The notes under the pieces were generated by a model, which was not told the DNA's origin, did not search any database, and saw only the letters and a program-made list of their open reading frames with translations. Shown piece by piece: positions 28,425 to 36,839 of a DNA stretch of 64,000 nt (the stretch's first letter is position 1; each line of letters opens with the position of its first letter). Position numbers and translations under genes: made by a program. The DNA is from Larkinella sp049445795 (GTDB lineage Bacteria; Bacteroidota; Bacteroidia; Cytophagales; Spirosomataceae), in the NCBI RefSeq assembly GCF_049445795.1, contig NZ_JBMSDT010000003.1:434001-498000 (forward strand), read 5' to 3'.

Positions 28425-31073
28425 ATGCAAACAAACCCAAAACCGAATCGTCGGACCGCGCCCCGCTGGGCACATTGGCTGCTAAACTGGCTGCATCCGG
28501 CCGAAACGCTGGAAGAAGTCGAGGGCGACTTAGACGAGTTGTATGCCTATTGGTACAACCGGGCGGGTAAAACCCAGGCTATGCTGCGCCATTTGTTGAA
28601 TGTCGTGTCGGTGTTGCCGCCATTTGTGCGTCGGCGGCAACGGAAAGAAGAACACCATCAAACCTCTTTGTTTCATCCGGAAATGATTCGTAGCTATTTC
28701 AAAACCGCCTGGCGAAATCTCGCCAAAAACAAGGTTTATACCTTCATCAACGTCGGTGGATTGGCTGTTGGAATGACCGTAGCCATGCTCATTGGTTTAT
28801 GGATTTACGACGAATTGTCCTTTAATCAGTCTCATCAACAGTATGACCGCATTGCGCAGGTGATGCGGCATGAATGGTTTGAGGGGAAAAAAGAAACCGG
28901 TGGACAATCCAGCCCAATGCCACTCGGTCCAGCACTTCGCTCTTCGTTCGGGGATGATTTTACCCACGTCGTGCTGTCGACCAAAACCGTGAATTTCATC
29001 GTCGCTAGGAAGGATCGGAAATTCACCCAGGCGGGCCGATTCATGGAGGCAGGTGCGCCCGAACTGCTGACACTGAACATGGTACACGGTAGCCGATCCG
29101 GGCTTCAGGACGTGAACGCCATTCTGTTGTCCCAAACCCTCGCCCAAAAACTCTTTGGCGATGTCGATCCGGTCAACCAAATGGTTACGATCGATACGCA
29201 GGTACACGCAAAAGTGACGGGAGTCTATCAGGATTTACCCAACAACTCCGAGTTCCGGGAGGTGTCCTATATCGCTCCATTCGACCTGTACCTTTCCATT
29301 ACGCCGTGGGCGAAAGACGCCCGGAATAATTGGGGAGACAATTCGTTCCCGATTTACGTGCAGATCGCGCCCAACCGGACTTTCGAGCAGGTATCGGCCC
29401 GGATAAAAAACAGCATGCTGCCCCATTTGAATCCGGAAAAGGCGGCCCGCAAGCCCGAAGTTTTCCTGCATCCGATGCGTCGCTGGCATTTGTTTTCGGA
29501 GTTTGAAAACGGCGCAAATGTAACGAGCAAACGGCTTACGTACCTTTTATTTTACGGTATTATTGGTGTGTTCGTTCTATTATTGGCCTGTGTCAACTTC
29601 ACAAACCTGTCGACTGCGCGCTCGAAAAAACGGGCGAAAGAAGTGGGCGTCCGGAAAGTGATGGGTTCGGAACGGGCTCAGTTGGCAAACCAGTTCTTGT
29701 GTGAATCTGCCCTGGTTTCCAGCCTTGCGTTTTGTCTGGGACTCGGATCTGTTCAGTTCGTTTTGCCCTGGTTCAACCAGGTGGCTGATAAAGAAATACG
29801 TATTCTGTGGGCCAGTCCTTTCTTCTGGCTGGCAGGCATCACGTTCACCCTCGTAACGGCTTTGCTGGCGGGAAGCTATCCGGCCTTCTATTTATCCGCT
29901 CTTCAACCTGTTAAAACGCTGAAAGGAATTTTTTCTGGAGGCCGTTCAGCGGTTATTTCCCGTAAAGTGCTGGTTGTGTTCCAGTTTACGATCTCGATGG
30001 CCTTGATCATTGGTTCCTGGATTGTTTATCAGCAGCTTCAACTGGCCAAAAACCGTCCGGTCGGTTATGATCGCGAGGGATTACTAGGTTTTCCTAAAAA
30101 TGGTTTTCTGGGCAAAGAGGAGGTACTTCGCAACGAACTGCTACAAACCGGCGTGGTTACGGAAGTGGCCGAATCCGCCTACCTGCCCACTGACAAAGGT
30201 TCTAACAATACCGGTTTTGACTGGCGGGGGAAAACTCCGGGAATGGAAGATGATTTTGGTACAATCCGGGTTTCGTATGAGTACGGAAAAACGGTCGGTT
30301 GGCAATTTGTCGCCGGACGGGATTTCTCGCGAAGATTTCCGGGTGATTCGTCGGGTCTGATTATCAATGAAGCCGCAGCGAAACGGATGGGCCTGAAAAA
30401 ACCGGTTGGCGAATTCGTTCGGTCTGAGCATTGGCAAAAAGGCGCGTTCAAAATTCTGGGCGTTGTCAAAGACATGGTGATGGAGTCGCCGTTCGAGCGG
30501 GTTCGCCCGACGATTTTTTCACTTCAGGGGAAAAAACAGTGGCTACTGGTCAAATTAGACCCCCAGACTAATTTACATGAAGCTATCCCCAAACTCGAAG
30601 CGGCTTTTAAATTGGTTGTTCCTGCCGTGCCTTTTGAGTACAAATTTGTCGATGACGAATACGCCACCAAGTTTGCCGCTGAGGAACGAATTGGTAAACT
30701 GGCTGCGGTTTTTGCCGGACTGGCTATTTTAATTTCGTGTCTGGGGTTGTTTGGACTGGCTACGTTTATGGCCGAGCAACGCACCAAAGAAATCGGTGTT
30801 CGGAAAGTGATGGGTGCATCCGTATTTACTATCTGGCGTTTATTATCAAAAGATTACGTTCTCCTGGTCGCCATCGCATTTTGTGTTGCTACGCCCATCA
30901 CCTGGTATTTTCTCAATCATTGGCTCCGAAATTATGAATACCGCACCGCGTTGTCGTGGTGGGTTTTTGCGGGAACCGGTTTCGGCGCTTTAGTGATAAC
31001 GTTGCTGACCATCAGTTTCCAAAGCGTAAAAGCTGCCCTGATGAATCCGGTCAGAACGCTGCGGAGCGAATAG
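28425..31073 (+). CDS. FtsX-type ABC permease with N-terminal prefix domain, paralogue 4
   Basis: This 882-residue paralogue has the prefix (RWAHWLLNWLHPAETLEEVE), first helix near residue 103 (FINVGGLAVGMTVAMLIGLW), a first soluble domain with many charged residues, coupling segment RAKEVGVRKVMGSERAQL, and a closing unit RTKEIGVRKVMGASVFTIWR with SFQSVKAALMNPVRTLRSE. Its codon choice looks a little more AT-rich than that of paralogues 1-3. It is the last gene of the PadR array and faces the YbbP-like gene across the fourth palindromic element. Confidence 0.9.
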   Translation: MQTNPKPNRRTAPRWAHWLLNWLHPAETLEEVEGDLDELYAYWYNRAGKTQAMLRHLLNVVSVLPPFVRRRQRKEEHHQTSLFHPEMIRSYFKTAWRNLAKNKVYTFINVGGLAVGMTVAMLIGLWIYDELSFNQSHQQYDRIAQVMRHEWFEGKKETGGQSSPMPLGPALRSSFGDDFTHVVLSTKTVNFIVARKDRKFTQAGRFMEAGAPELLTLNMVHGSRSGLQDVNAILLSQTLAQKLFGDVDPVNQMVTIDTQVHAKVTGVYQDLPNNSEFREVSYIAPFDLYLSITPWAKDARNNWGDNSFPIYVQIAPNRTFEQVSARIKNSMLPHLNPEKAARKPEVFLHPMRRWHLFSEFENGANVTSKRLTYLLFYGIIGVFVLLLACVNFTNLSTARSKKRAKEVGVRKVMGSERAQLANQFLCESALVSSLAFCLGLGSVQFVLPWFNQVADKEIRILWASPFFWLAGITFTLVTALLAGSYPAFYLSALQPVKTLKGIFSGGRSAVISRKVLVVFQFTISMALIIGSWIVYQQLQLAKNRPVGYDREGLLGFPKNGFLGKEEVLRNELLQTGVVTEVAESAYLPTDKGSNNTGFDWRGKTPGMEDDFGTIRVSYEYGKTVGWQFVAGRDFSRRFPGDSSGLIINEAAAKRMGLKKPVGEFVRSEHWQKGAFKILGVVKDMVMESPFERVRPTIFSLQGKKQWLLVKLDPQTNLHEAIPKLEAAFKLVVPAVPFEYKFVDDEYATKFAAEERIGKLAAVFAGLAILISCLGLFGLATFMAEQRTKEIGVRKVMGASVFTIWRLLSKDYVLLVAIAFCVATPITWYFLNHWLRNYEYRTALSWWVFAGTGFGALVITLLTISFQSVKAALMNPVRTLRSE

Positions 31074-31077
31074 GGCT

Positions 31078-31174
31078 AACAAATAATGAATATCGAATAT
31101 TGAATAACGAATATTGAATGGGCGCTGCCTGATTTCGCTATTTGTTATTCAATATTCAGTATTCGATATTTCAA
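31078..31174. repeat. Palindromic element, copy 4, core inverted
   Basis: Arms built from GAATATCGAATATTGAATAA and TTATTCAATATTCAGTATTC pair across a loop. The loop carries CGCTGCCTGATTTCG at 31123-31137, the reverse complement of the core in copies 2 and 3, so this copy is inserted the other way round. It separates two convergent transcription units and may act as a terminator for both. Confidence 0.88.
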
Positions 31175-31177
31175 GCA

Positions 31178-33754
31178 TCACCCTTCCGCCCGCAGCACTT
31201 CCAACGGTGGACGCACCAGCACTCCCCGGCTGTTGAACAAACCGATGAGAATGGTCAGGCTGGTGACCACGCCAACGACCGCGAGTAAGGGGGCAAAGTC
31301 GGGTGTAAAAGGCACGTCAAAGACAAAATACGCCAGCCCCCAGGTGCTGAACAGCGAGAGCACGATGCCTGAAAACGCGGCCAGCATCCCCAGGAACAGG
31401 TATTCGATCAGCGTAATGAGCAAAATCTGACGGCGGTTGGCGCCCAGGGTCCGCAGCAGAACACTCTCCTGAATCCGCTGGTATTTGCTGATAATGACCG
31501 AACTGCTCAGGACCAGCAAACCGGTGATGATGCTGAACAGGGCCATAAACCGGATCACGAACGACACTTTGGCGAGTACGTCGTCGATGGTTTGCAGGAT
31601 CAGCCCCAGGTCGATGGCCGAAACGTTCGGATAGCGCATCACCAGATCGCGCTGGAAGCGGGCCGATTGCTGGGTGTTGCCGACGCGCGTCATCAGGACG
31701 TGAAATTGCGGAGCCTGTTCGAGCAGACCGGTCGGAAAAACGATCAGGAAGTTGGTCTGAACGCGGTTCCAGTCGACCTCGCGCGTACCGCCCACGATGG
31801 TCGGAATCAGCAGTCCCTGCACGTTGAACGTCAGCGTGTCGCCCAGTTTCAGTTTCATCCGGTCCAGGTACCCTTTTTCGACGGAGATGTAATTCGTTTG
31901 GCCCGACTGATAGGGCGCTTTTCCGGCGGTCAATTTTTCGGAGCTGATTAGCGAGTCCCGGTACGTCACGCGGTATTCGCGGGTCAGCGCCCAGTCGGGT
32001 ATTTTCGCACTGGTATCTTTCTGGATGGCTTCGACCGTCCGGCCGTTGATTTCGGCCAGCCGCATTGTCACCACCGGCACATTTTGCAAAACCGGCAGCC
32101 GGTGTTGCCGAACTAGTTGCTGAACCCCGGCTTTCTGTTCGTTCTGAATATCAAACAGCACCATATTGGCCTGATTTCCACTCGCCGAGAGTTGCACCCG
32201 GCTCAGTAACAGGTTCTGCGTCAGATACAGCGTGGCAATCAGGAAGGCGCCCAGGCCAATGGAAATGACCAGAATCAGCGTCTGGTTATGCGGTCGGTAG
32301 AGGTTGGCCAGACTCTGCCGCCAGACGTAGCTCCACGAAACCGGGAAAAACCGGCGGACCAGAAACATGAGCAATTGCCCGATGGCGGTCAGGATGCCGA
32401 AAGCCACCGCCAGCCCAACTGTAAAACCGAGAGCGGTTTTCCAGTCTCGAATCTGCCAGTAGGCAAAACCGGTAATGGCAACCAAAATCAGCCCATAGAC
32501 GACCCACTGAAGCGGATCGCGGCCCGTCACGTCGTCGTCGTACGAACTGCGGAGGGTGCGCAGGGGCGCAATTTTCCGAATGACCAGCAATGGCAGCAGC
32601 GCAAACAGCGTAGCAATGACCAGTCCCGCGCCAATGCCCTGCGCCACGGCCTGCCACGATACTTCCGTCACGACCTCGACCGGCAGGAAACTCCCGAAAA
32701 CCTGGGGCAGCACCAACTGCACCACCGACCCTAGCGCGGCACCGATCAGCGCTCCCAGAAAGCCCATCAGCGACGTTTGAATCAGGTAAATCAGAAACGC
32801 CTGCCGACCGCTGGCACCGAGGCACCGCAAAATAGCTACCGAAGCGACTTTTTCCTTGACGTACAGATGCACGGCGCTGGCCACGCCCACGCAGCCCAGC
32901 AGCAAGGCCACAAACGCCACCAGATTCAGAAACTTGGTCAGATCGGCGAACGCCCGGCCGGTTTGCTCCTTCCGCTGGGCGACGGTATCCGAATTGATGC
33001 CTAGTTTGTCGAGCCGGGCGTCCATGCCTTTGAGCAGTTTCTCCACGTCCGTGCCCGGTTCAAACTGGTAGTACGAACGGTACGTCGCCCGGCTGCCCCG
33101 CTGCATCAGCCCGGTTTCGGCCAGAAAGGTGTAGGGAATGAAAACCGTCGGAGCCACCGTCGTGGTGACGGCCGTCTGGCCCGGAATTTTCATAACCCGC
33201 CCCGCCACGTAGAACATCAGGTTGCCGACTTTCACCGAATCGCCGGGCTGGGCGTTCAACTGAACCAGCAGCGCATCATCGACCAGGGCGATCCGCTGGC
33301 GGTTTTGATTGGCGTTCCGGAACTGCGCGACGGCCGTTGTCGGTTGCGTGTCCCAATCGCCATAATACGGGAAATTACCCTGTACGGCTTTGATTTGCGC
33401 CAGCCGAACGCCGGACGAACGCGGAAACAGCACCATCGACGGAAAGGCCACTTCCTGGCTGCGTTCGGGGCTGATGCCCGCCAGAAACTGCTCGGTTTTA
33501 GGGCTGACTTCCTTGTTGGTGGTCAGCACCAGATCCGCGCCGATGAGTTCCTTGGCCTGTTCATCGATGCTCCGGGCGAGGTTATCGCCGAAGGAGTTGA
33601 TGGCTACCAGGGCTGCAATGCCAAGCACGATGGCCGACATGAACAAAAAAAGCCGCTGGCGACTCCGGCGACTGTCGCGCCAGGCCATTTTCCACAGCCA
33701 CGGATCGAACAGCGACGCGCGTTGCGGTTTCAGGGTGGGAAGTTGCCGGTCCAT
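31178..33754 (-). CDS. ybbP: YbbP-like FtsX-family ABC transporter permease
   Basis: This 858-residue protein has ten predicted membrane helices in the 1+3+2+1+3 layout of YbbP rather than the eight of the four neighbouring permeases. The first helix is RLFLFMSAIVLGIAALVAIN, followed by a large periplasmic domain. Its start overlaps the stop of the ATPase gene (ATGA), the usual translational coupling of such pairs. With YbbA it should form an inner-membrane complex that uses ATP to act on a lipid or lipoprotein-like substrate with the divergent TesA-like esterase. The substrate is not established. Confidence 0.88.
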   Translation of the reverse strand: MDRQLPTLKPQRASLFDPWLWKMAWRDSRRSRQRLFLFMSAIVLGIAALVAINSFGDNLARSIDEQAKELIGADLVLTTNKEVSPKTEQFLAGISPERSQEVAFPSMVLFPRSSGVRLAQIKAVQGNFPYYGDWDTQPTTAVAQFRNANQNRQRIALVDDALLVQLNAQPGDSVKVGNLMFYVAGRVMKIPGQTAVTTTVAPTVFIPYTFLAETGLMQRGSRATYRSYYQFEPGTDVEKLLKGMDARLDKLGINSDTVAQRKEQTGRAFADLTKFLNLVAFVALLLGCVGVASAVHLYVKEKVASVAILRCLGASGRQAFLIYLIQTSLMGFLGALIGAALGSVVQLVLPQVFGSFLPVEVVTEVSWQAVAQGIGAGLVIATLFALLPLLVIRKIAPLRTLRSSYDDDVTGRDPLQWVVYGLILVAITGFAYWQIRDWKTALGFTVGLAVAFGILTAIGQLLMFLVRRFFPVSWSYVWRQSLANLYRPHNQTLILVISIGLGAFLIATLYLTQNLLLSRVQLSASGNQANMVLFDIQNEQKAGVQQLVRQHRLPVLQNVPVVTMRLAEINGRTVEAIQKDTSAKIPDWALTREYRVTYRDSLISSEKLTAGKAPYQSGQTNYISVEKGYLDRMKLKLGDTLTFNVQGLLIPTIVGGTREVDWNRVQTNFLIVFPTGLLEQAPQFHVLMTRVGNTQQSARFQRDLVMRYPNVSAIDLGLILQTIDDVLAKVSFVIRFMALFSIITGLLVLSSSVIISKYQRIQESVLLRTLGANRRQILLITLIEYLFLGMLAAFSGIVLSLFSTWGLAYFVFDVPFTPDFAPLLAVVGVVTSLTILIGLFNSRGVLVRPPLEVLRAEG

Positions 33755-34452
33755 CAGTTCGTCGCGATGCGGTTTTCGGTGAGCGTATCCGAGACGAGGT
33801 TGCCGCCTTTGATCCGGATGATGCGCTGGGTGCGGGAGGCCAGTTCGAGGTCGTGCGTGACAAGCACGAGGGTGGTTCCAGCTTCACGGTTCAATTCAAA
33901 AATCAGATCGACCACCGTGGCGCTGGTGTCGGCGTCGAGGTTGCCGGTGGGTTCGTCGGCAAACAGGATTTTGGGCCGGTTGGCAAACGCCCGGGCCAGC
34001 GAAACCCGCTGCTGTTCTCCGCCCGAAAGCTGGGTGGGGTAGTGGTGGCCGCGTTGGCCCAGCCCGACGCGTTCGAGCAACTCCTGGGCGGTTTTGCCCG
34101 CCCGTTTTTCGCCCCGCAATTCAAGCGGCACCATCACGTTTTCCAGCGCCGTGAGCGTCGGCAGCAATTGGAAGTTTTGGAAGATAAACCCTACGTACTG
34201 GTTTCGAACGGCGGCCCGTTCGTCTTCACTGAGGGTGTCTAACCGGATGTTGTTCAGGTAAATACTGCCCGAGGATGCCCGGTCGAGACCGGCGCAAAGG
34301 CCGAGCAGCGTGGTTTTGCCGCTCCCCGACGGCCCCACAATGGAAAAAGTGTCACCGGCCTGGATATCGAAACTCACGGAGTTCAGGACAGTTAACGTTC
34401 GACCTCCGCTTTGGTAGGTTTTGGTCAGGTTTTCGGCACGCAGCATACTCAT
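33754..34452 (-). CDS. ybbA: YbbA/LolD-type ABC transporter ATP-binding protein
   Basis: From the ATG at 34452 this is a 232-residue ATPase with Walker A GPSGSGKTT near residue 43, the signature LSGGEQQRVSLARAF near 145, Walker B ILFADEPTGNLD near 168 and the H-loop LVLVTHDLELA. It belongs to the MacB/LolD group that pairs with FtsX-like permeases. An upstream start at 34488 would add twelve residues outside the conserved fold. It precedes ybbP on the same transcript and diverges from the tesA-like gene. Confidence 0.92.
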   Translation of the reverse strand: MSMLRAENLTKTYQSGGRTLTVLNSVSFDIQAGDTFSIVGPSGSGKTTLLGLCAGLDRASSGSIYLNNIRLDTLSEDERAAVRNQYVGFIFQNFQLLPTLTALENVMVPLELRGEKRAGKTAQELLERVGLGQRGHHYPTQLSGGEQQRVSLARAFANRPKILFADEPTGNLDADTSATVVDLIFELNREAGTTLVLVTHDLELASRTQRIIRIKGGNLVSDTLTENRIATN

Positions 34453-34617
34453 ACGATCACAGCTTAACGGAATGGCTAGATAACCCATTCAAAGCCTTTT
34501 TCTTCTCCCGAGAGAACGGATTATTTGATAAAGGGCAGGAAATGGGGGTAAATGGATAAAATCCCCTTATTTTTGTTGGTAGTCGGCGCTGATTTGGGCC
34601 CAAAAATTTTGTAAACA

Positions 34618-35343
34618 ATGAATTTACTAAAAAGTACGATGAGTTACAAGGCCTGGGCGTTCGGATGCCTGCTGGTCGCGGGGATGATGGGCTGTAATTC
34701 AAAAACGGAAACCACGCAGACGCAAGCCGAAAAACCGGCAACAACGGCTGAAAAGGCCGAAAAACCGGTCGGCGATACGAAGAAAACGATTCTGTTTTTC
34801 GGCAACAGCCTCACGGCGGGCTACGGTCTGGACCCTTCGGAAGCGTTTCCGGCCCTGATCGGGAAGAAAGCGGAGGAAGCCGGTTTTGATTATCAGGTGG
34901 TAAATGGCGGACTGAGTGGCGAAACCACGGCGGGCGGCAAAAGCCGGATCAGTTGGGTACTGCGGAAACCGGTCGATGTGTTTGTGCTCGAACTGGGCGG
35001 CAACGACGGCCTGCGGGGCATTCCGCTTGATGATTCACGGAAAAACCTGCAGGCCATCATCGACACGGTCCGGCAGAAAAGCCCGCAGGCGCAGATTGTG
35101 CTGGCCGGGATGCGCATTCCGCCGAACCTCGGCCCCGACTATTCGGAGCAGTTCCAGAAGCTATTTACCGATCTGGCCCAAAAAAATAACCTGGTCCTGA
35201 TTCCCTTTCTGCTCGAAAACGTCGGCGGCATCCGGAAACTGAACCTCCCGGACGGTATCCACCCTACGGCTGAGGGCCACAAAATCGTGGCCGAGAACGT
35301 CTGGAAAGTGCTGAAACCGGTTTTGGAAAAACAGAGCAGTTGA
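34618..35343 (+). CDS. tesA: TesA-like SGNH/GDSL arylesterase, lipoprotein
   Basis: This 241-residue protein has a lipoprotein signal with a lipobox at AGMMGC (C26), then a T-, E- and K-rich linker, then the SGNH fold. Its blocks are FFGNSLTAGYG (nucleophile S64, block I), the NGGLSGETTAGG glycine block, LELGGNDGLRG (block III Asn) and LPDGIHPTAEGH (block V Asp-His). TesA is a lysophospholipase, thioesterase and arylesterase, soluble in the periplasm of Proteobacteria; here it is probably anchored to a membrane. It diverges from ybbA-ybbP as in Escherichia coli, which supports a shared function. Confidence 0.9.
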   Translation: MNLLKSTMSYKAWAFGCLLVAGMMGCNSKTETTQTQAEKPATTAEKAEKPVGDTKKTILFFGNSLTAGYGLDPSEAFPALIGKKAEEAGFDYQVVNGGLSGETTAGGKSRISWVLRKPVDVFVLELGGNDGLRGIPLDDSRKNLQAIIDTVRQKSPQAQIVLAGMRIPPNLGPDYSEQFQKLFTDLAQKNNLVLIPFLLENVGGIRKLNLPDGIHPTAEGHKIVAENVWKVLKPVLEKQSS

Positions 35344-35345
35344 TC

Positions 35346-35430
35346 GGTTTACGGTTTATGATTCATAGTTGCAGAAATGTAGTGAGTTGAATAGCAGGCT
35401 TTTAACTGAAAACTTTAAACCAAAAACTCT
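35346..35430. repeat. Degenerate GGTTTATGG-type palindromic element
   Basis: GGTTTACGGTTTATGATTCA at the left and TTAACTGAAAACTTTAAACC on the right resemble the arms of the element at 63127-63222 but pair poorly. It fills the gap between the esterase and the symporter and may be a decayed copy. Confidence 0.4.
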
Positions 35431-35443
35431 TTTTCCAACCCCT

Positions 35444-36718
35444 GTGCGTAAACTCCTCAACAACCTGACCTTCCGCGTCCTCGTCGCGATCACGCTCGGT
35501 ATCCTTGTCGGCCATTTTTTTCCGGCGACGGCGGCTAAGCTCAAACCGCTCGGCGACCTGTTCATCAACCTGATCAAAATGGTGATTGCGCCCATTATTT
35601 TCCTGACCATCGTGTTGGGAATCAGCAATATGGGCGATCTGAAAAAAGTGGGCCGGGTCGGCGGGAAGGCGCTGCTGTACTTCGAAATCGTGACGACGCT
35701 GGCGCTGATTATCGGGATTGTGATTGCAAATGTGGTCAAACCGGGGGCGGGCGTCCAGGCCACGGCCTTGCAGGGGGGCGATGTGTCGGCGTATACTTCA
35801 CAGGGGAAGGAGATGGATTGGGTCAAGTTCTTCCTGCACATCGTGCCTGATAACGCCATCAAATCGTTTGCCGAGGGTGAAATTCTGCAAGTGCTCGTCT
35901 TTTCGGTGCTGTTCGGCATTGGGCTCACCCGCATGGGTGAGCGCGGCCACTCGCTGATTTTGACCTTTGAAAAGCTGTCGCGGGTGTTTTTCAACATCCT
36001 GAATGTGGTCATGATTCTGGCTCCGCTGGGCGCGTTCGGCGGGATGGCGTTTACGATTGGTAAATACGGGTTGAGCACGCTGCTGCCGCTGGCGAAGCTG
36101 ATGGGGACGGTTTACACCACGATGTTTCTGTTCATTTTTGTGGTTCTGAACCTGATTCTGCGCTATTACCGCGTCAGTTTGTGGTCGGTTTTGAAATACA
36201 TCAAGGAAGAACTGCTGATTGTGCTGGGCACGTCGTCGTCGGAGTCGGCCTTGCCGCAGGTGATGGACAAGCTCGAAAACATGGGCTGTTCGCGCTCAGT
36301 GGTCGGGCTGGTGATTCCGGCGGGCTATTCCTTCAACCTCGACGGCACGACGATTTACCTCTCGATGGCGACGATCTTTCTGGCGCAGGTGTTCAACGTC
36401 GACCTCACGCTGGGTCAGGAACTGACCATCATCGGGATTCTGATGATCACGTCGAAAGGCGCTGCGGGCGTCACCGGCAGCGGTTTTATCGTGCTGGCGT
36501 CTACGCTGACGGCCGTCCGGGTGATTCCCGTCGAGGGGCTGGCGTTGCTGCTGGGCGTCGACCGGTTTATGTCGGAAGCCCGCTCGATCACGAACATCAT
36601 TGGCAATACGGTTGCAACGATTTTTATTGCCAACAACGAAAACGAGTTCGACCGGCAAAAAATGCGGAAGGCATTCGGGAAGTTGGAAAAAGAGGAATTG
36701 ACCAATTATAAATACTGA
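35444..36718 (+). CDS. Dicarboxylate/amino acid:cation symporter (DAACS/SLC1 family)
   Basis: From the GTG at 35444 this is a 424-residue inner-membrane carrier. It shows the serine-rich hairpin LGTSSSESALPQVMDKLENM, the NLDGTTIYL helix and the second hairpin TSKGAAGVTGSGFI, all conserved in GltP and DctA. It imports C4-dicarboxylates or glutamate/aspartate with protons or sodium. A TTG at 35369 would extend it into the AT-rich repeat-like spacer, so GTG is preferred. A hairpin overlaps its stop codon. Which substrate it takes cannot be decided from the visible motifs. Confidence 0.92.
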   Translation: MRKLLNNLTFRVLVAITLGILVGHFFPATAAKLKPLGDLFINLIKMVIAPIIFLTIVLGISNMGDLKKVGRVGGKALLYFEIVTTLALIIGIVIANVVKPGAGVQATALQGGDVSAYTSQGKEMDWVKFFLHIVPDNAIKSFAEGEILQVLVFSVLFGIGLTRMGERGHSLILTFEKLSRVFFNILNVVMILAPLGAFGGMAFTIGKYGLSTLLPLAKLMGTVYTTMFLFIFVVLNLILRYYRVSLWSVLKYIKEELLIVLGTSSSESALPQVMDKLENMGCSRSVVGLVIPAGYSFNLDGTTIYLSMATIFLAQVFNVDLTLGQELTIIGILMITSKGAAGVTGSGFIVLASTLTAVRVIPVEGLALLLGVDRFMSEARSITNIIGNTVATIFIANNENEFDRQKMRKAFGKLEKEELTNYKY

Positions 36719-36747
36719 TAGGAACGCGGCCGGGTCGCGTTCCTATC
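36717..36747 (+). terminator. Hairpin at the symporter stop codon
   Basis: GATAGGAACGCG and CGCGTTCCTATC form a perfect 12-bp stem around a 7-base loop, beginning at the stop codon. No T-run follows, so it may be a weak terminator or a transcript-stabilising hairpin. Confidence 0.6.
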
Positions 36748-36759
36748 CCTAAAAATTCC

Positions 36760-36789
36760 TTTGCGGTCAGCGTAAAAAATGTACTTTTG
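36760..36789 (+). promoter_or_regulatory. Bacteroidota-type promoter for the beta-lactamase-like gene
   Basis: TTTG at 36760-36763 and TACTTTTG at 36782-36789 match the -33 and -7 consensus exactly with an 18-base spacer. Transcription should begin near 36796, well before the ATG at 36840. It is the clearest promoter in the window. Confidence 0.7.
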
Positions 36790-36839
36790 TTTTGGTAGCC
36801 GTAAGTCGGATTGGAGTTAGTGCATATCAACGTCGAGGA

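Noticed and set aside
19745..31073. Reading the four permeases as complete MacB exporters
   Set aside because: They lack an ATP-binding domain and no ATPase gene is adjacent; only the permease call is supported.
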